Notes: generated by a model from the sequence alone, not told the origin. DNA of 15,589 nt from Parachlorella kessleri (GCA_001598975.1 BBXU01003342.1:1-15589); one strand, 5' to 3'. Shown: positions 1 through 10,200, counted from the stretch's first letter. Translations and numbers: made by a program.

Positions 1-54
1 CCCACTGAACTCCCAGATAGCGACATAACTGCATCCCGCCCTGGAAGCACAGTT

Positions 55-75
55 CCCTAAACCCTAAACCCTCAA
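55..75. repeat. Short plant-type telomere-like repeat
   Basis: Two perfect CCCTAAA heptamers (55-61 and 62-68) are followed by a degenerate third, CCCTCAA (69-75). The reverse strand reads TTTAGGG, the Arabidopsis-type telomere unit that is also reported from several green algae. The same bases contain the telo-box AAACCCTAA (59-67), a promoter element of plant genes active in cycling cells. With under three units it is more likely an interstitial fragment or a telo-box than a chromosome end. The bases are certain; the role is inference. Confidence 0.6.
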
Positions 76-161
76 CTCTCACTTCGCACTACCTGCCACC
101 ACGAAGAAAGCCAAGGGTGGCGACTGCTGTCTAACCCTTGCTGTCACATGCCTCCTTACAG

Positions 162-179
162 GGTGGGCCTATGCCCACC
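162..179. promoter_or_regulatory. Inverted repeat containing a site II-like TGGGCC element
   Basis: GGTGGGC (162-168) and GCCCACC (173-179) form a perfect 7-bp inverted repeat around CTAT. The left arm and loop contain TGGGCC (164-169), which matches the plant site II consensus TGGGCY. In plants, site II and telo-box elements often occur together in promoters of ribosomal-protein and replication genes; here a telo-box lies about 90 bp upstream. The nearest recognised coding sequence starts about 1 kb downstream, so assigning it to the E2F gene is tentative. Confidence 0.3.
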
Positions 180-1175
180 ACACCAGGTTGGTCCCGTTCC
201 AATAACCGCTGCAGCAAGACTGCCCCGACATGTTCCATAGCTATACCCTATCTGTCACCCAGAAAAGGACCAACCTCAATATTGTAGCCGCTTGTTCAGG
301 CCTGGGCTACTGGCATACGCAGATACCTGGGGGCCCTACCAAACCCGCAGAGCCTGTCTGTTAGTTCCCCTCAGCGCTGCATGTTCCGATACCACTCCAC
401 TCTGCATAACCCTTGCACCTAGCAACCCATGGCCGTCCATGCGGCCTCCAGAGGATGGAAAGCCTAGGTAACAACTCTTTCTACGCAGGTAATGGCATGA
501 ATTAAAGCAATAAAGACGTTGCTCACATCGCGATTGCAGCAGGGTGGCCATCGAGGGAGCGGACCCCTAGGGGCCCCTCGGCAAGAAAGCATGAATCCTG
601 GGTCAAATAACCAGTGCCAAGCCTGCAAAGGGCGGTCGCGGCAAGTGTGTGTCCCGCGTTGTTCAATTCCGTGGCGGGGACTTGTAACAGACCCGCAAGC
701 GCAAGAACAAACCCAGGGCACCTCGCCCAACGGCCGCTGCCGGTTGCAGCCCGGGCCTAGGAGGCACTTCCCTGCCATTCAGCTCACGGGCACGCCTGCT
801 TGGCGCTTGGGAGCACGGTGCTAGGTGGATTATCCTCGGCAACGCAGGCCTGGCCACTGGAGGACCGTGTGCAGCAGCAGCACCGAGAAATTTTGTGTTC
901 GTCTGTGCTCTGGCACCAGGTACGCTTGAATCTCACTGTGATCACTGAGCCCCAGTACCGCCCGTGGCCTCGTGGGCCTGGAACGCCAGAGGCCGCTTGG
1001 GGGGCAACAGTGTCCCCTTGCTGCCCACCCTGCCCCTTCAAGGGAGATAGTACTGTTCTGAAGCATTGATCACGGCTGGCCGTGCGGCAACAATGCCTTT
1101 CTTTGAGAAGCTTAGCCTGGTGCTCGGGTGCAGGCCGCCGTGAGAGAAGCGACGCGCAGCTATCTAGTTAGGTTA

Positions 1176-4100
1176 ATGGTGAGGAGCCTGGGCACTGCGA
1201 GCCTTCTTGTGTGCACAGCCCCAAGCGCTGCCCACTTTGTTGTCTTGTTGGCAAACGACCTCAGATGCAGAGCCATAAATCTTGCACAGCCTGAGACTGA
1301 AGCACCAGCACTTCTGCTTACATGCCTCCTTCCTTCTTTTTCTGCAGGAACAGGACGCAGCGACTCATGCGGGCGAGGTGGCTGCACAGGCAGACCACAA
1401 CCAACTTACAGCCGCACAGATGTTGGAGCAGGAGTACAGTCGCATGTTGGAGCACTCCAGGCTCGAGCAGCAGCAGCTAATGGCCGCAGCGCAGCAGCAT
1501 CAGGCAGGCGAGCAGCACCAGCAGCACCAGGATGCAGCGGCAGCAGGGCTGGAGGGCATGGAGCAGCACCAGCAGCAGCTGGCGGAGCAACACCAGCAGT
1601 TGCAGTCTGTGCCTGGCCTTACTGATCAGCACGTTGCAGCGGCTGCCCTGGCAGCTGCCATGGGCGGCGGGCTCAGCATGGCTGGCTTGCTGGCCGCGCC
1701 GCTCAGCGCCTCGGCGCTGATGGGTACACCCACCATGGGCGCTGACATGATGGGTGGTGACGTGTCGGGCATGGGGGGCGCGGCGACACGGCCGACCTCC
1801 ATCCCACGTGGCCAGGAGGGCTACAGCCGCAAGGCGAAGAGCCTGAGCCTGCTGTGCGAGAACTTTGTCAGCCAGTTTGGGCAGCTGAACAATCAGGTGA
1901 TCAACCTGGACAATGCGGCCAGCCAGCTGGGCGTGGAGCGGCGCCGTATCTATGACATCGTCAATGTCTTGGAGTCTATCAAGGTCGTCAGCAAGCTGCA
2001 AAAGAACCAGTAAGTGATGGGCGGGGTAGCCTCTGAGCTGTGCATTACCCATTGCAGCTGGGAGCCTCAGCAGTGAGCATGTAGAGTGACATACGATTTG
2101 TGCCTGCCCTGTGGTTGATGGATCAAGTGTTGTGCCGGGTAATTACAGTGAAACGGCCGAAGGGGATGCCGCAGTTGCTGTGTGAGCCTGTCTGCACAGG
2201 AACGCCAGGGTCAGCGGGTAGAATGAAGCCATTGCTTCAGTCTCTACTCCTAAATGCTGTTTCTCCTGGGCCGCCTCCCGGCAGGTACCAGTGGCACGGC
2301 ACCGCGGAGCTGCTGAAGACCCTGCAGGAGCTGCATGATGAGGCCCAGCGCGAGATGGAGGAGGCGAGTGTGAGCAGAGGTGTAAAGGAAGACCGCTTGG
2401 TTCCATCAGCGACAAGTGAATGCCTGCCTGCGTGTTACTGGCCGCTAGGTGGGAGGCAAGTTGGTCACCCTGGCTGCACAGCGCACCATGGCTGAGAGGC
2501 TCCTAACACCCTTGTCCCCCTTGCCTTGCTGAGGGGGCCGGTTGAGCATGCCGCCCTGAATAGATTGTTGTCTGGCACTCGCCTGGCAACTGACATCGTT
2601 CATGTTCTTACCTGCCTCGTGTGAGCAGGCAAAGACGATGGCTGGTGAGGACTTGGCTAACCTGGGGCTAGACGACCGCAAGGAGAAGAGCATGAGCCGG
2701 CTCAGCCAGCGCTTTGTGCAGATGTTCATGCTGTCAAAGTCCCGCAGCCTAGGTCTGGATGAGGCCGCTCGGGCGCTGCTAGGTAAGCACTTCTCTCCCT
2801 GCATGCCTCGATAGGAGACACATGTTGGTGTGTATGGGGCAGGCGGGTTGCTGGAGGGCATTGTTTATATAATGGTGTGTGTTTCCTTGGCAAGCTACTT
2901 AGCGTAAGCCAACAATGCCGCCATACTGAGCGCTCATCGCTCATGCTGAGGTTTTAGCATGGGCGCACTCCTGCTCAGCTACCTGTAGGCAGGGTGCTGG
3001 CTGCTGTCGTGGGACCGCTTTAGATGCTGTGTTTACAGGGTGTTGGCCATTGGTTGTTCTTGTGCTCTGTTTGAGTAGCTCATCTGCATGTCTGGCTGCA
3101 GGAGGGAATGAGGATCAAGGCCAGTACAAGACAAAAGTCAGGCGCCTGTATGACATTGCCAATATTCTTAGGTGGGCTGTAAGTTATGCCATTGGGCTGT
3201 TGTGAGTGCAAGCCGTACTCCGTGGATATATGTATGTTACTGTAACATTTGCTGCAGCTAACCACGCATGTACGTGTTTGGGGGTTTGCTTTTGTGCAAA
3301 CATGGCTGCCTCAAGCCTGTGCGCATTTCTTGTGTTGTATACGCCTGTGTGTGTTTCTTGTGTTCTGTCCACTGAGCTCACATGCACCTTTGTCCCTGCA
3401 GTGCACTCAAAATCATCGAGAAAACACATGTGGGCGACAAGGGCAAGCCTGGCTTCCGCTGGCTTGGGCCAGAGGGCCTGCAGACGCTGCGCCCGCCCTC
3501 GGTGGCAACACACCACCACCTGCAGGCGGCAGCGGCGCCAGCTTTCCACCTGCAGCCCGGCAGCTTCCAGGCAGCACTCACCGGCGAGCTCCCTGCCCTG
3601 AACATGGCAGCCGCGGCCGCAGCCGGCACCATGCCGGACGGCTCAGCCGCAGACGCCTCCGGCGTGCAGGTGTCGCTTCCAGCTCCGGCCAGCTTGTATG
3701 TGGGGGCCGATGGGGGCGCTGGGGCTGGGATGCCAGTGCATGCGTCGACTTCCACGGGCGTGAGTGGCGGCAGCGCTGGCGGCGGCGGCACCAAGCGCCC
3801 GCGCCGCAAGTCGCTCAGGGCCAGGGAAGCAGAAGCGGAGACTGACGAGGAGTACGTAGCAGAGGAGGAGGGGGAGTATGATGAGGAGGGAAGCAAGCAC
3901 GGCGGTACAGATGATGCCAGCAACAAGCGCGTCAAGCGTGAGTGTTGCTAGCCGACACACCGTCCCTTGGACAGCATGATATGCGGGGGTTGGTTGTCGG
4001 CTAGAGTAGGTGGAGGGTGAGGGCGTACTGGGCATTTGAAGCTGCCGTGGTGGAGGACCTTAAATGACATTTGCGGCTCCATTTGCAGTGGCTTGGTGCC

Positions 4101-6318
4101 CCAGTTTAGCATGGTCGTTTGGCACTGGAGTGTTTGGCACTGGAGTAAAAACTTGCTTTGCTGGTTGATCAGCCTGGTCAGATCTCATGAGACCGCAGTT
4201 ACATGAGCGTGCTGAGCTGACGCAATTTATGTACAGTTGCTATCTGGCAAGAGTTGGCCTGCTAACTCTTCAAGCAAGTTTGATGTGCAGTCGAGGGTGA
4301 AGCTGCTGCGGCAGCCCAGCAGCAGCAACAACAACAGGCGGCCGCGCTACATCACCAACAACAGCAACAGCAGCAGCAGGCGGCGTCTGCCGGGGTAGCC
4401 ATGTTCTCTGAGCTTCCCATCGTGCCTATGGGCACCGATGCTGCCACAGCTGCTGCCATGGCGGCAGCCATGGCCTCAGGGGCCTACTCTGCTGATGCTC
4501 TGGCAGGGCATGCTGCCAATGCGGTGTCCAATAAACCCAAGGTGCGGCTGGCATACCCAAGGGCGCTTGCCAGGGCAGGTTCGTCAGCCATTCTTGGTTT
4601 GCTAGCGTAGGCATGGCTGATGCTCTTTCGTGTTACATGTCCGTAGACCGGCATATCTGTGGAGCTGCTAAGTGTGCTGCCAAGTGTAAGCCTTGCTGTG
4701 TAATTGACTACCTGGCCATCGGTACACTGTGTGTTGTTGCCTTGAAGTGCGCTGCTGTTGCCGATTTGCTGCCGCAGGTGCATCCTCTGCTCAAGTTCAT
4801 GGAGCTAGAGCAGCAAACAGAGCAGGGAGGCTCTGGCTTGCGCCGCACAATGATGGGCGCTGACCTCACTGGCAGGACAGATGTACACCATGAGGGCCAG
4901 GTACGCCTCTGGTCCTGTGCGGAGTTTTGTGTCCTGGGGTGCCAGTCTATATAGCCTATTCCACAGGGCTGGCGTAAGATGCAATCGTACACAGCTTGCT
5001 GCTTAAGGTTGCAGCTTGCTTCAAGCAGGGCCGTAAGACAAGGTGTTGGTTGACCACAAGCCTTCTGGTCCATGCTGCAGCGCGCGTCACTGTGGGTATG
5101 TTTATGCTGGGCAGTCTCCCGCGGCCCAACCTCCTAACGGCTATCCGTGGCTGCCCGCTGTGCAGGAGGCTGCTCACGCCGCCTGGCCCGCCACCGCCTG
5201 GACGGGCATGAGTATGGATTGGCTGGCCAACCCTTCACTGGCCGCCATGTACAACACCAGCTTTGCCTGGCCTGCGCCCTATGCCAACATGGCCACAACA
5301 GCGCAGCAGCAGCAGCAGCACCAGCGGGCTCTGAAGCCTGATGGGCAGCCGGACGGCATGCCGCAGGAAGGGCCAGCGGGTGCAGAGGGCGGAGTCGCTG
5401 GCGCTGACCAGGCAGCACATGATGCGGCGGCAGCAGCGGCGGCGGCCGCTGCGGCAGCGGCGGGCGGCATGCCCCAGGTGACCTTCCCCTATGGCCTTCC
5501 CTCGGCGGCTGCGCCAGGGGCGCCAAAGCCGGACGGCAGCACCACTGGCCAGCCGGCTGGCCCGGAGGGCCAGTTGGTTGCAGAGGCGGCTGATAGCCAG
5601 GCGGCGGCGGCGGCAGCTCATGCAGCTGCTGCCGGGGGAGACATCGCCAGCGGCCAGCCAGTGATGGACGCCAATGCTGCGGCTGCACAGGGGAGTAACC
5701 CCCTGGCATGGCAGTACTGGCAATACATGTACACCAACCTGTATGCCAACGCTGCCAGCGCAGCGCAGGCAGCCAACCCTTCTATGTACACTACCAACGT
5801 GTATTCCAACTGGACAAAGAAGCATGACGGGGGCACAGGTGCGTTCTGAGACCAGCAGGGTGATGGCAGCAGCCAGTCTGCAGTGAGGGGGGGTGAGGCA
5901 GGATGGGTGCATGTGTGCTGCCCAACAGCTGACACTGGGCGCTGGCTGGGGGCTGGGTAATAGTGGAGGTTGCATGCTCCTACTTCTCCTCTGAGCCGCC
6001 GGCCCTTGTTGGCGCAATGACCACCTGCTTATCATTTGTGCAGAGGGTGGTGGAGCCGAGGGTGCGGCAGCAGGCTTGGAGGGCGCTGGGGACCCAGCAG
6101 GCGCAGCGGGGGCGCCTGGCGATGCCAGCGGGCTGCCCATGGGGGCATACCCCGTGGGAGCGTCTGCAGACATGATGGCTTATGCTGGGCACCACGTGGG
6201 TGATGGGACACAGCAGGAGGCTGAGGGTGCGATGCAGCACCACGATGCGTCGGGCATGATGGCCACGCAGGAGGGTGGTGCTGTGGATGTGACACACGCA
6301 ACTGATGTGGTGCAGTAG
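1176..6318 (+). CDS. DEL: Atypical E2F transcription factor with two DNA-binding domains (DEL / E2F7/8 type)
   Basis: Proposed exons: 1176-1178, 1348-2009, 2285-2369, 2629-2782, 3102-3171, 3402-3937, 4291-4541, 4778-4900, 5115-5838, 6044-6318. All junctions are GT..AG and in frame, giving 960 aa. Residues 2-150 are Gln/Ala/His-rich. DBD1 spans about 160-227 (RRIYDIVNVLE at 200-210, ending KNQYQWHG). DBD2 spans about 267-347 (RRLYDIANILS at 315-325, then ALKIIEKTH). No DP-dimerisation region, marked box or Rb-binding motif is visible. Known family members bind E2F sites alone, without DP, and repress S-phase or endocycle genes in the nucleus. A basic patch (455-462, KRPRRK) followed by an acidic run may be an NLS. 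The tail has poly-Gln, poly-Ala and Trp/Tyr islands (638-690, 823-861). The family call and exons 1348-5838 are secure. The ATG at 1176, placed directly before a GTGAGG donor, is a guess; Met at 1420 (residue 26) or an upstream exon are alternatives. The exon 9 acceptor could instead lie at 5166, removing 17 residues. Confidence 0.9.
1465..1605 (+). repeat. CAG/CAC-rich stretch encoding a Gln/His-rich segment
   Basis: Inside the E2F exon, CAG, CAC, CAT and GAG codons dominate and encode short Gln/His runs at about residues 41-87 of the proposed protein, N-terminal to DBD1. The runs are interrupted, so this is low-complexity coding sequence and not a pure microsatellite. Confidence 0.7.
4117..4146 (+). 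repeat. Perfect 15-bp tandem duplication in an E2F intron
   Basis: The unit GTTTGGCACTGGAGT occurs twice head to tail (4117-4131 and 4132-4146) inside the intron 3938-4290. Two units with no mismatch suggest a recent slippage duplication. No function is implied. Confidence 0.9.
4309..4384 (+). repeat. CAG/CAA repeat encoding two poly-Gln runs
   Basis: At the start of the exon 4291-4541, mixed CAG and CAA codons encode seven Gln, then a short Ala/Leu/His spacer, then seven more Gln, followed by Ala. Mixed Gln codons indicate protein-level retention and not just slippage of one triplet. It lies in the long low-complexity tail of the E2F protein. Confidence 0.85.
5302..5322 (+). repeat. Short GCA/CAG triplet repeat in the E2F tail
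   Basis: A run of CAG codons encodes five Gln followed by His-Gln within exon 5115-5838. It is a short triplet tract that could vary in length between strains. Confidence 0.75.
5424..5470 (+). repeat. GCG/GCA/GCC triplet tract encoding poly-Ala
   Basis: A run of Ala codons encodes about 14 consecutive Ala followed by Gly-Gly-Met in the E2F tail. Codons are mixed (GCG, GCA, GCC, GCT). The opposite strand also reads as open poly-Ala, which produces a spurious antisense ORF. Confidence 0.85.
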
Positions 6319-6380
6319 TGGCGGCCAGGTGGCTTGCGGTACAGTTGTGTGAGGAGCAGCTGCGGCTGTCCTTTTACAAG

Positions 6381-6392
6381 GAGGTGCACCTC
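6381..6392. repeat. Perfect 12-bp palindrome GAGGTGCACCTC
   Basis: The 12 bases equal their own reverse complement. The palindrome lies 63 bp after the E2F stop codon, so probably in its 3' UTR. It could be a protein-binding site or chance. Confidence 0.8.
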
Positions 6393-6701
6393 GGCAACGG
6401 TCGTGCGGATGGCAAGACTCGATGAACGTGGTTTCTGACTGACCCTTCACTTCCAAAGCAGATGTTTTTGCTCTTTGGGTGTGTATGCCATGCATGACTG
6501 TGAGGGCCTGTACTGCACAAGTGTGCTGTGTGGTGTACCCAGAGCCTGAGCTGGAGACATGTTATAGCTGAGGCTGCTCGACTGTATCTTCTAGAACTGG
6601 GGACCGCCTGCTTCATATTGCGAGCATGGTGTGGATTGAGCCTGTGCAGATGGAGGTAAATTACTCTGCACCGGTTACTGCAAGTACCATCACAGTGTGG
6701 T

Positions 6702-6706
6702 TTACA
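6702..6706 (-). terminator. Candidate TGTAA polyadenylation signal for beta-tubulin
   Basis: TGTAA read on the - strand is the main polyadenylation signal in Chlamydomonas and relatives, with cleavage shortly downstream. This is the first copy found after the beta-tubulin stop and implies a 3' UTR of about 500 nt. A 5-base motif is weak evidence by itself. Confidence 0.3.
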
Positions 6707-7207
6707 AGCATGATGGCAGTGGCTTTCGGTACAGAGGTCACCCACCACGTCACTTCGGGGGGCAAGACAGCAGGGCACAGGAAAGCAGCATACATGGACC
6801 AGCAAGGGCAAAGGCAGGCAGCAGATTCTGTGCTAGGAAACACGGGCGCTGCCAGGATGCAAGCTGCGACAACACAAATATATATGGGGTAGGGGCTACA
6901 GCGGGTCTGCGGTAGAGGCAGTCAGGACAGCAAGAATAAGTCATGGGGGCTGTCTATTCAACTACAACCAGTGTGGACATAACCAGAGGGGCAAACCTGC
7001 GCACTTCCCGGCGCACCGAAAACTGTACCTAGCACAGGAGCATGCTGAGGGGAGCACTGCTGGCACAAGCCGCTGCACTGCATACAGGTCCGCTCGTCGC
7101 GGCCTGCCCGCTTTGCCAGCAGCTGCCTTTCTTTCTTCCTAGTCCACCCCAGGCCCGGTGCAGTGCGGTGGTTGCTCATCTATTGTGTGAAACCTCATCC
7201 TAGCTGC

Positions 7208-10200
7208 TCAGTACTCCTCATCCTGGTACTCCTGGCCCTCGTCTGCAGGACAGCACCCAGCCACTCACAACCATGCGAGACACAGGTGTGACCGTGGTCT
7301 GGCACAGTGTGCACCTCTGCTTGGTGCTGCCTTTGTCTGGCTGCATGCAGCACCTCAGCCTGTTGCAACAAGCACCAGGGTAGTTGGGACCCACAACCTA
7401 TAAAAGCAGCCAGAAGAAAGCCCCAATGCAGGCACCCATGCTATCTCAACTTAAGGGAGGTAGAACACATCCCAGCCACACTCATTCGCAACCCAGGACC
7501 CAACCCAAAAGCAAGCCCCTTACCAGCGGTGGCCTCCTGGTACTGCTGGTACTCGGCAACCAGGTCATTCATGTTGGACTCAGCCTCTGCACAGCAGATC
7601 ATAATGTAGCAGAGAATCAATGCACCCTGCCTGCTTCTAATGCAGCTGGCAACCGCCAAAATGCTGCCGACCCCTTCCTGTCATGTGCATTTCCAACTTA
7701 ATGCGTCCAGCCCTGTCACTACAGTTCAACCCAAACTCCTCACCATTTGCAGTGTTACCCATACCAACCATGTCTCTTCAATCTTAACAACCACGGAGAA
7801 ACTATTTGGGATTTGCCAAGTGCCGGCATGCAGGGCGGCCTAAGGACAGGTTCCGCTGGCTGCGGGGAGGTTACCGTGGAACAGCCACACGGAACAGCAC
7901 AATACCAGCCTTCAAGGAATCGCAGCCATTACAGTTCAGAGGAAGGCAAGGGTGAACGAGTGTGCCACACAGCCGGGGCTGCCCACCTGTGAACTCCATC
8001 TCGTCCATGCCCTCGCCGGTGTACCAGTGGAGGAAGGCCTTGCGGCGGAACATGGCGGTGAACTGCTCGCTCACGCGCTTGAACATCTCCTGGATGGCAG
8101 TACTGCACGGGCACAGCCGACAGAGCACAGCTGGCCATGCTTTGCATGCTTTCCTTCCAAAGGTGCTCACGTGGCTGGGGGGCAGCCAAACTGCCAAACG
8201 GCTGCTCTTCGCCTGAGCTGTACCGTACAGGGGCAGCTGGAACTCCCCCTTGCCGCCGCCAACAGGCGCAGTGTGTACATGCAAGCATGCAAATGCGAGG
8301 GTATAGGGTGCAGGAAAGGTACTGACGACCGCTGAGGTTCAGCCCGACCATACACAGAGCATGGCCCCCGTAGGCGCGGGCGGGCGGCGCCTACCTGTTG
8401 CCGATAAACGTGGCGGACATCTTGAGGCCGATGGGGGGAATATCGCAGATGGAGGACTTGACGTTGTTGGGGATCCACTCCACAAAGTAGCTGCTGTTCT
8501 TATTCTGCACCGACAGCATCTGCTCGTCCACCTCCTGCACACACACACAAGGCGCCAAAGTGGGTGAGGGAGGGAGCGGGTGACGCGGAAGAAGGCAGCG
8601 ACCCTTGAAGCCTACCGGTGCTTCTAAACACGCTCACCACTAAGATATCGCAGCAACCCATCTACTACGGCAGTAACTGCACGCCGCCCTGCAACCTCCT
8701 ACACACCAAACTCCAACCCAGCCATGTGTCGATAAGTCCTGCCCACGTGCGCCAGCAACCTACCTTGGAGGGGATCTTGCCGCGGAACATGGCGGAGGCG
8801 GTGAGGTAGCGGCCGTGGCGGGGGTCAGCGGCGCACATCATGTTCTTGGCATCCCACATCTGCAAAAGCCACCCAGCAGGCGCGCTGAGCAATCAAGTGG
8901 GCTGAGGATAGCCATGCCATTGCTTCAGCCTCAGAGAGAATCTACCTGCCTGTAAAAACAGCCTGCCTGGCTTGGCTGCCGCAGACCACCACAAAGCAGC
9001 CCGGAGAAGGAGCTTCACAGCCCCAGCAACTAGTCATGCGCGCCCCGCACGGTTACGCACCCTCCCCCCCCAGCCCAGCGCTCGCGCAGCGCCTGCTCCC
9101 ACCTGCTGCGTGAGCTCCGACACGCTGAGCGAGCGGTACTGCTGGCTGCCGCGGGAGGTGAGGGGCGCAAAGCCAACCATGAAAAAGTGCAACCTGCAGC
9201 CGGCACGCGGCAGGGGAGTGTGAGTGCAAACGTCCCAAATGAGGCCACACAGCCAGGGTTAGGATCCCCACAGAGACAACTCCACGGCTCCAGTGAGCGC
9301 TACCAGTGGCACCCCCCTGGGCAGGCGCTGCCTGCCATTCGCTACAAATAGCTAAAGCTGTGTCTGGCGTCCACTCAGCTGGACAGCGAAGGAATGCAGT
9401 GCCAGCAGGCAGCGCCTGCTTGCAGGGTGCTGACAGGCTGGCCCCAAGAGCAGTCCACCCTCGTGGCATGGGCACGGGCAATGGGTCCAGCGGGGCACTG
9501 GCTGACTAAGGGGTGAGTACGGACCTGGGGAAGGGGATGAGGTTGACCGCCAGCTTGCGCAGGTCGGCGTTCAGCTGGCCGGGGAACCGCAGGCAGCAGG
9601 TGATGCCTGCAGGCAGCGGCGGGCAGCCCACCAGCGCCACGCTTCAGCACACCATGTGACCAGGCTTACACTCCGTCACGCTGACCAGCAGCCGCACCTC
9701 CTGCTGCCAAGGCCGCCTACATAAGACACCCTACATGACCCCGCCACATAAACCTTCCCCAGCCATGCAGGCAAGCCAACTAGCCCCATCTAAACGACAT
9801 GCTGCACCCCCCCCCCACCACACACACACACAAACACCCCCGCGGACCTGACATGACGGCGGAGATGAGGTGGTTGAGGTCGCCAAAGGAGGGGTTGGTG
9901 AGCTTGAGGGTACGGAAGCAGATGTCGTACAGGGCCTCATTATCCAGGATGAATGACTCATCAGCGTTCTCCACCAGCTGGTGCACCGACAGGGTGGCGT
10001 TGTACGGCTCCACCACGGTGTCAGACACCTGCCCGGCAGGCAGGCAGCGCACACACAGGTGACAGGTGAAGTGAGTGGCCCTCCCATGCCTGCTCCTACA
10101 AGGGGCTAATGGCAGCATGGAAGCCCCCTGCCACAGCTACTGGCATGCCTCCTACTTGCATGGGCACAGCTGCCACCCACCCTACCTCCCTGTGCGCGCG

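Larger units (their letters stand above)
1..1175. other. No recognised gene; probable 5' flank and UTR of the E2F gene
   Basis: I recognise no protein family in any frame here. Short open stretches exist, for example an ATG frame from 591 closing at 824, but none has family similarity or a clear splice partner. A possible exon ends at a donor at 920 (CAG|GTACGC); its frame, open from 761 and containing no ATG, would join the 1348 acceptor in phase 0. It could therefore be a 5' exon if a further upstream exon supplied the start. Otherwise this is promoter or 5' UTR sequence. Confidence 0.5.
6319..7207. other. Convergent intergenic region: 3' flanks of the E2F and beta-tubulin genes
   Basis: This region lies between the stop codons of two converging genes and should hold both 3' UTRs. 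I see no recognisable coding gene. An ATG-led frame at 6626-6892 (88 aa) has no family signature. No TGTAA, the common green-algal polyadenylation signal, is present on the + strand; one is found on the - strand at 6706-6702. Confidence 0.7.

Noticed and set aside
591..824. Cys-rich ATG-led frame (CQACKGRSRQVC...) considered as the E2F first exon or a small zinc-binding protein
   Set aside because: The Cys spacing matches no family I know, and no donor in this frame joins the 1348 acceptor in phase.
2010..3951. In-frame stops after exons at 2011 (TAA), 2493 and 3949 as possible gene ends
   Set aside because: Each stop lies just inside a good GT donor, and the next exon continues the E2F domain or an in-phase tail.
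5235..6173. 312-codon open frame on the - strand, and a second antisense frame at 5134-5709
   Set aside because: Both are shadows of the Ala/Gln-rich E2F exon; GCC/GCG repeats read open on several frames. The sense frame joins neighbouring exons in phase and the antisense ones do not.
6626..6892. 88-codon ATG-led frame on the + strand in the convergent region
   Set aside because: No recognisable domain, no splice partner, and it lies where both 3' UTRs are expected.
7399..7405. Perfect TATAAAA on the + strand
   Set aside because: It lies inside beta-tubulin intron 15, antisense to the gene, with no coding sequence downstream on that strand; probably chance.
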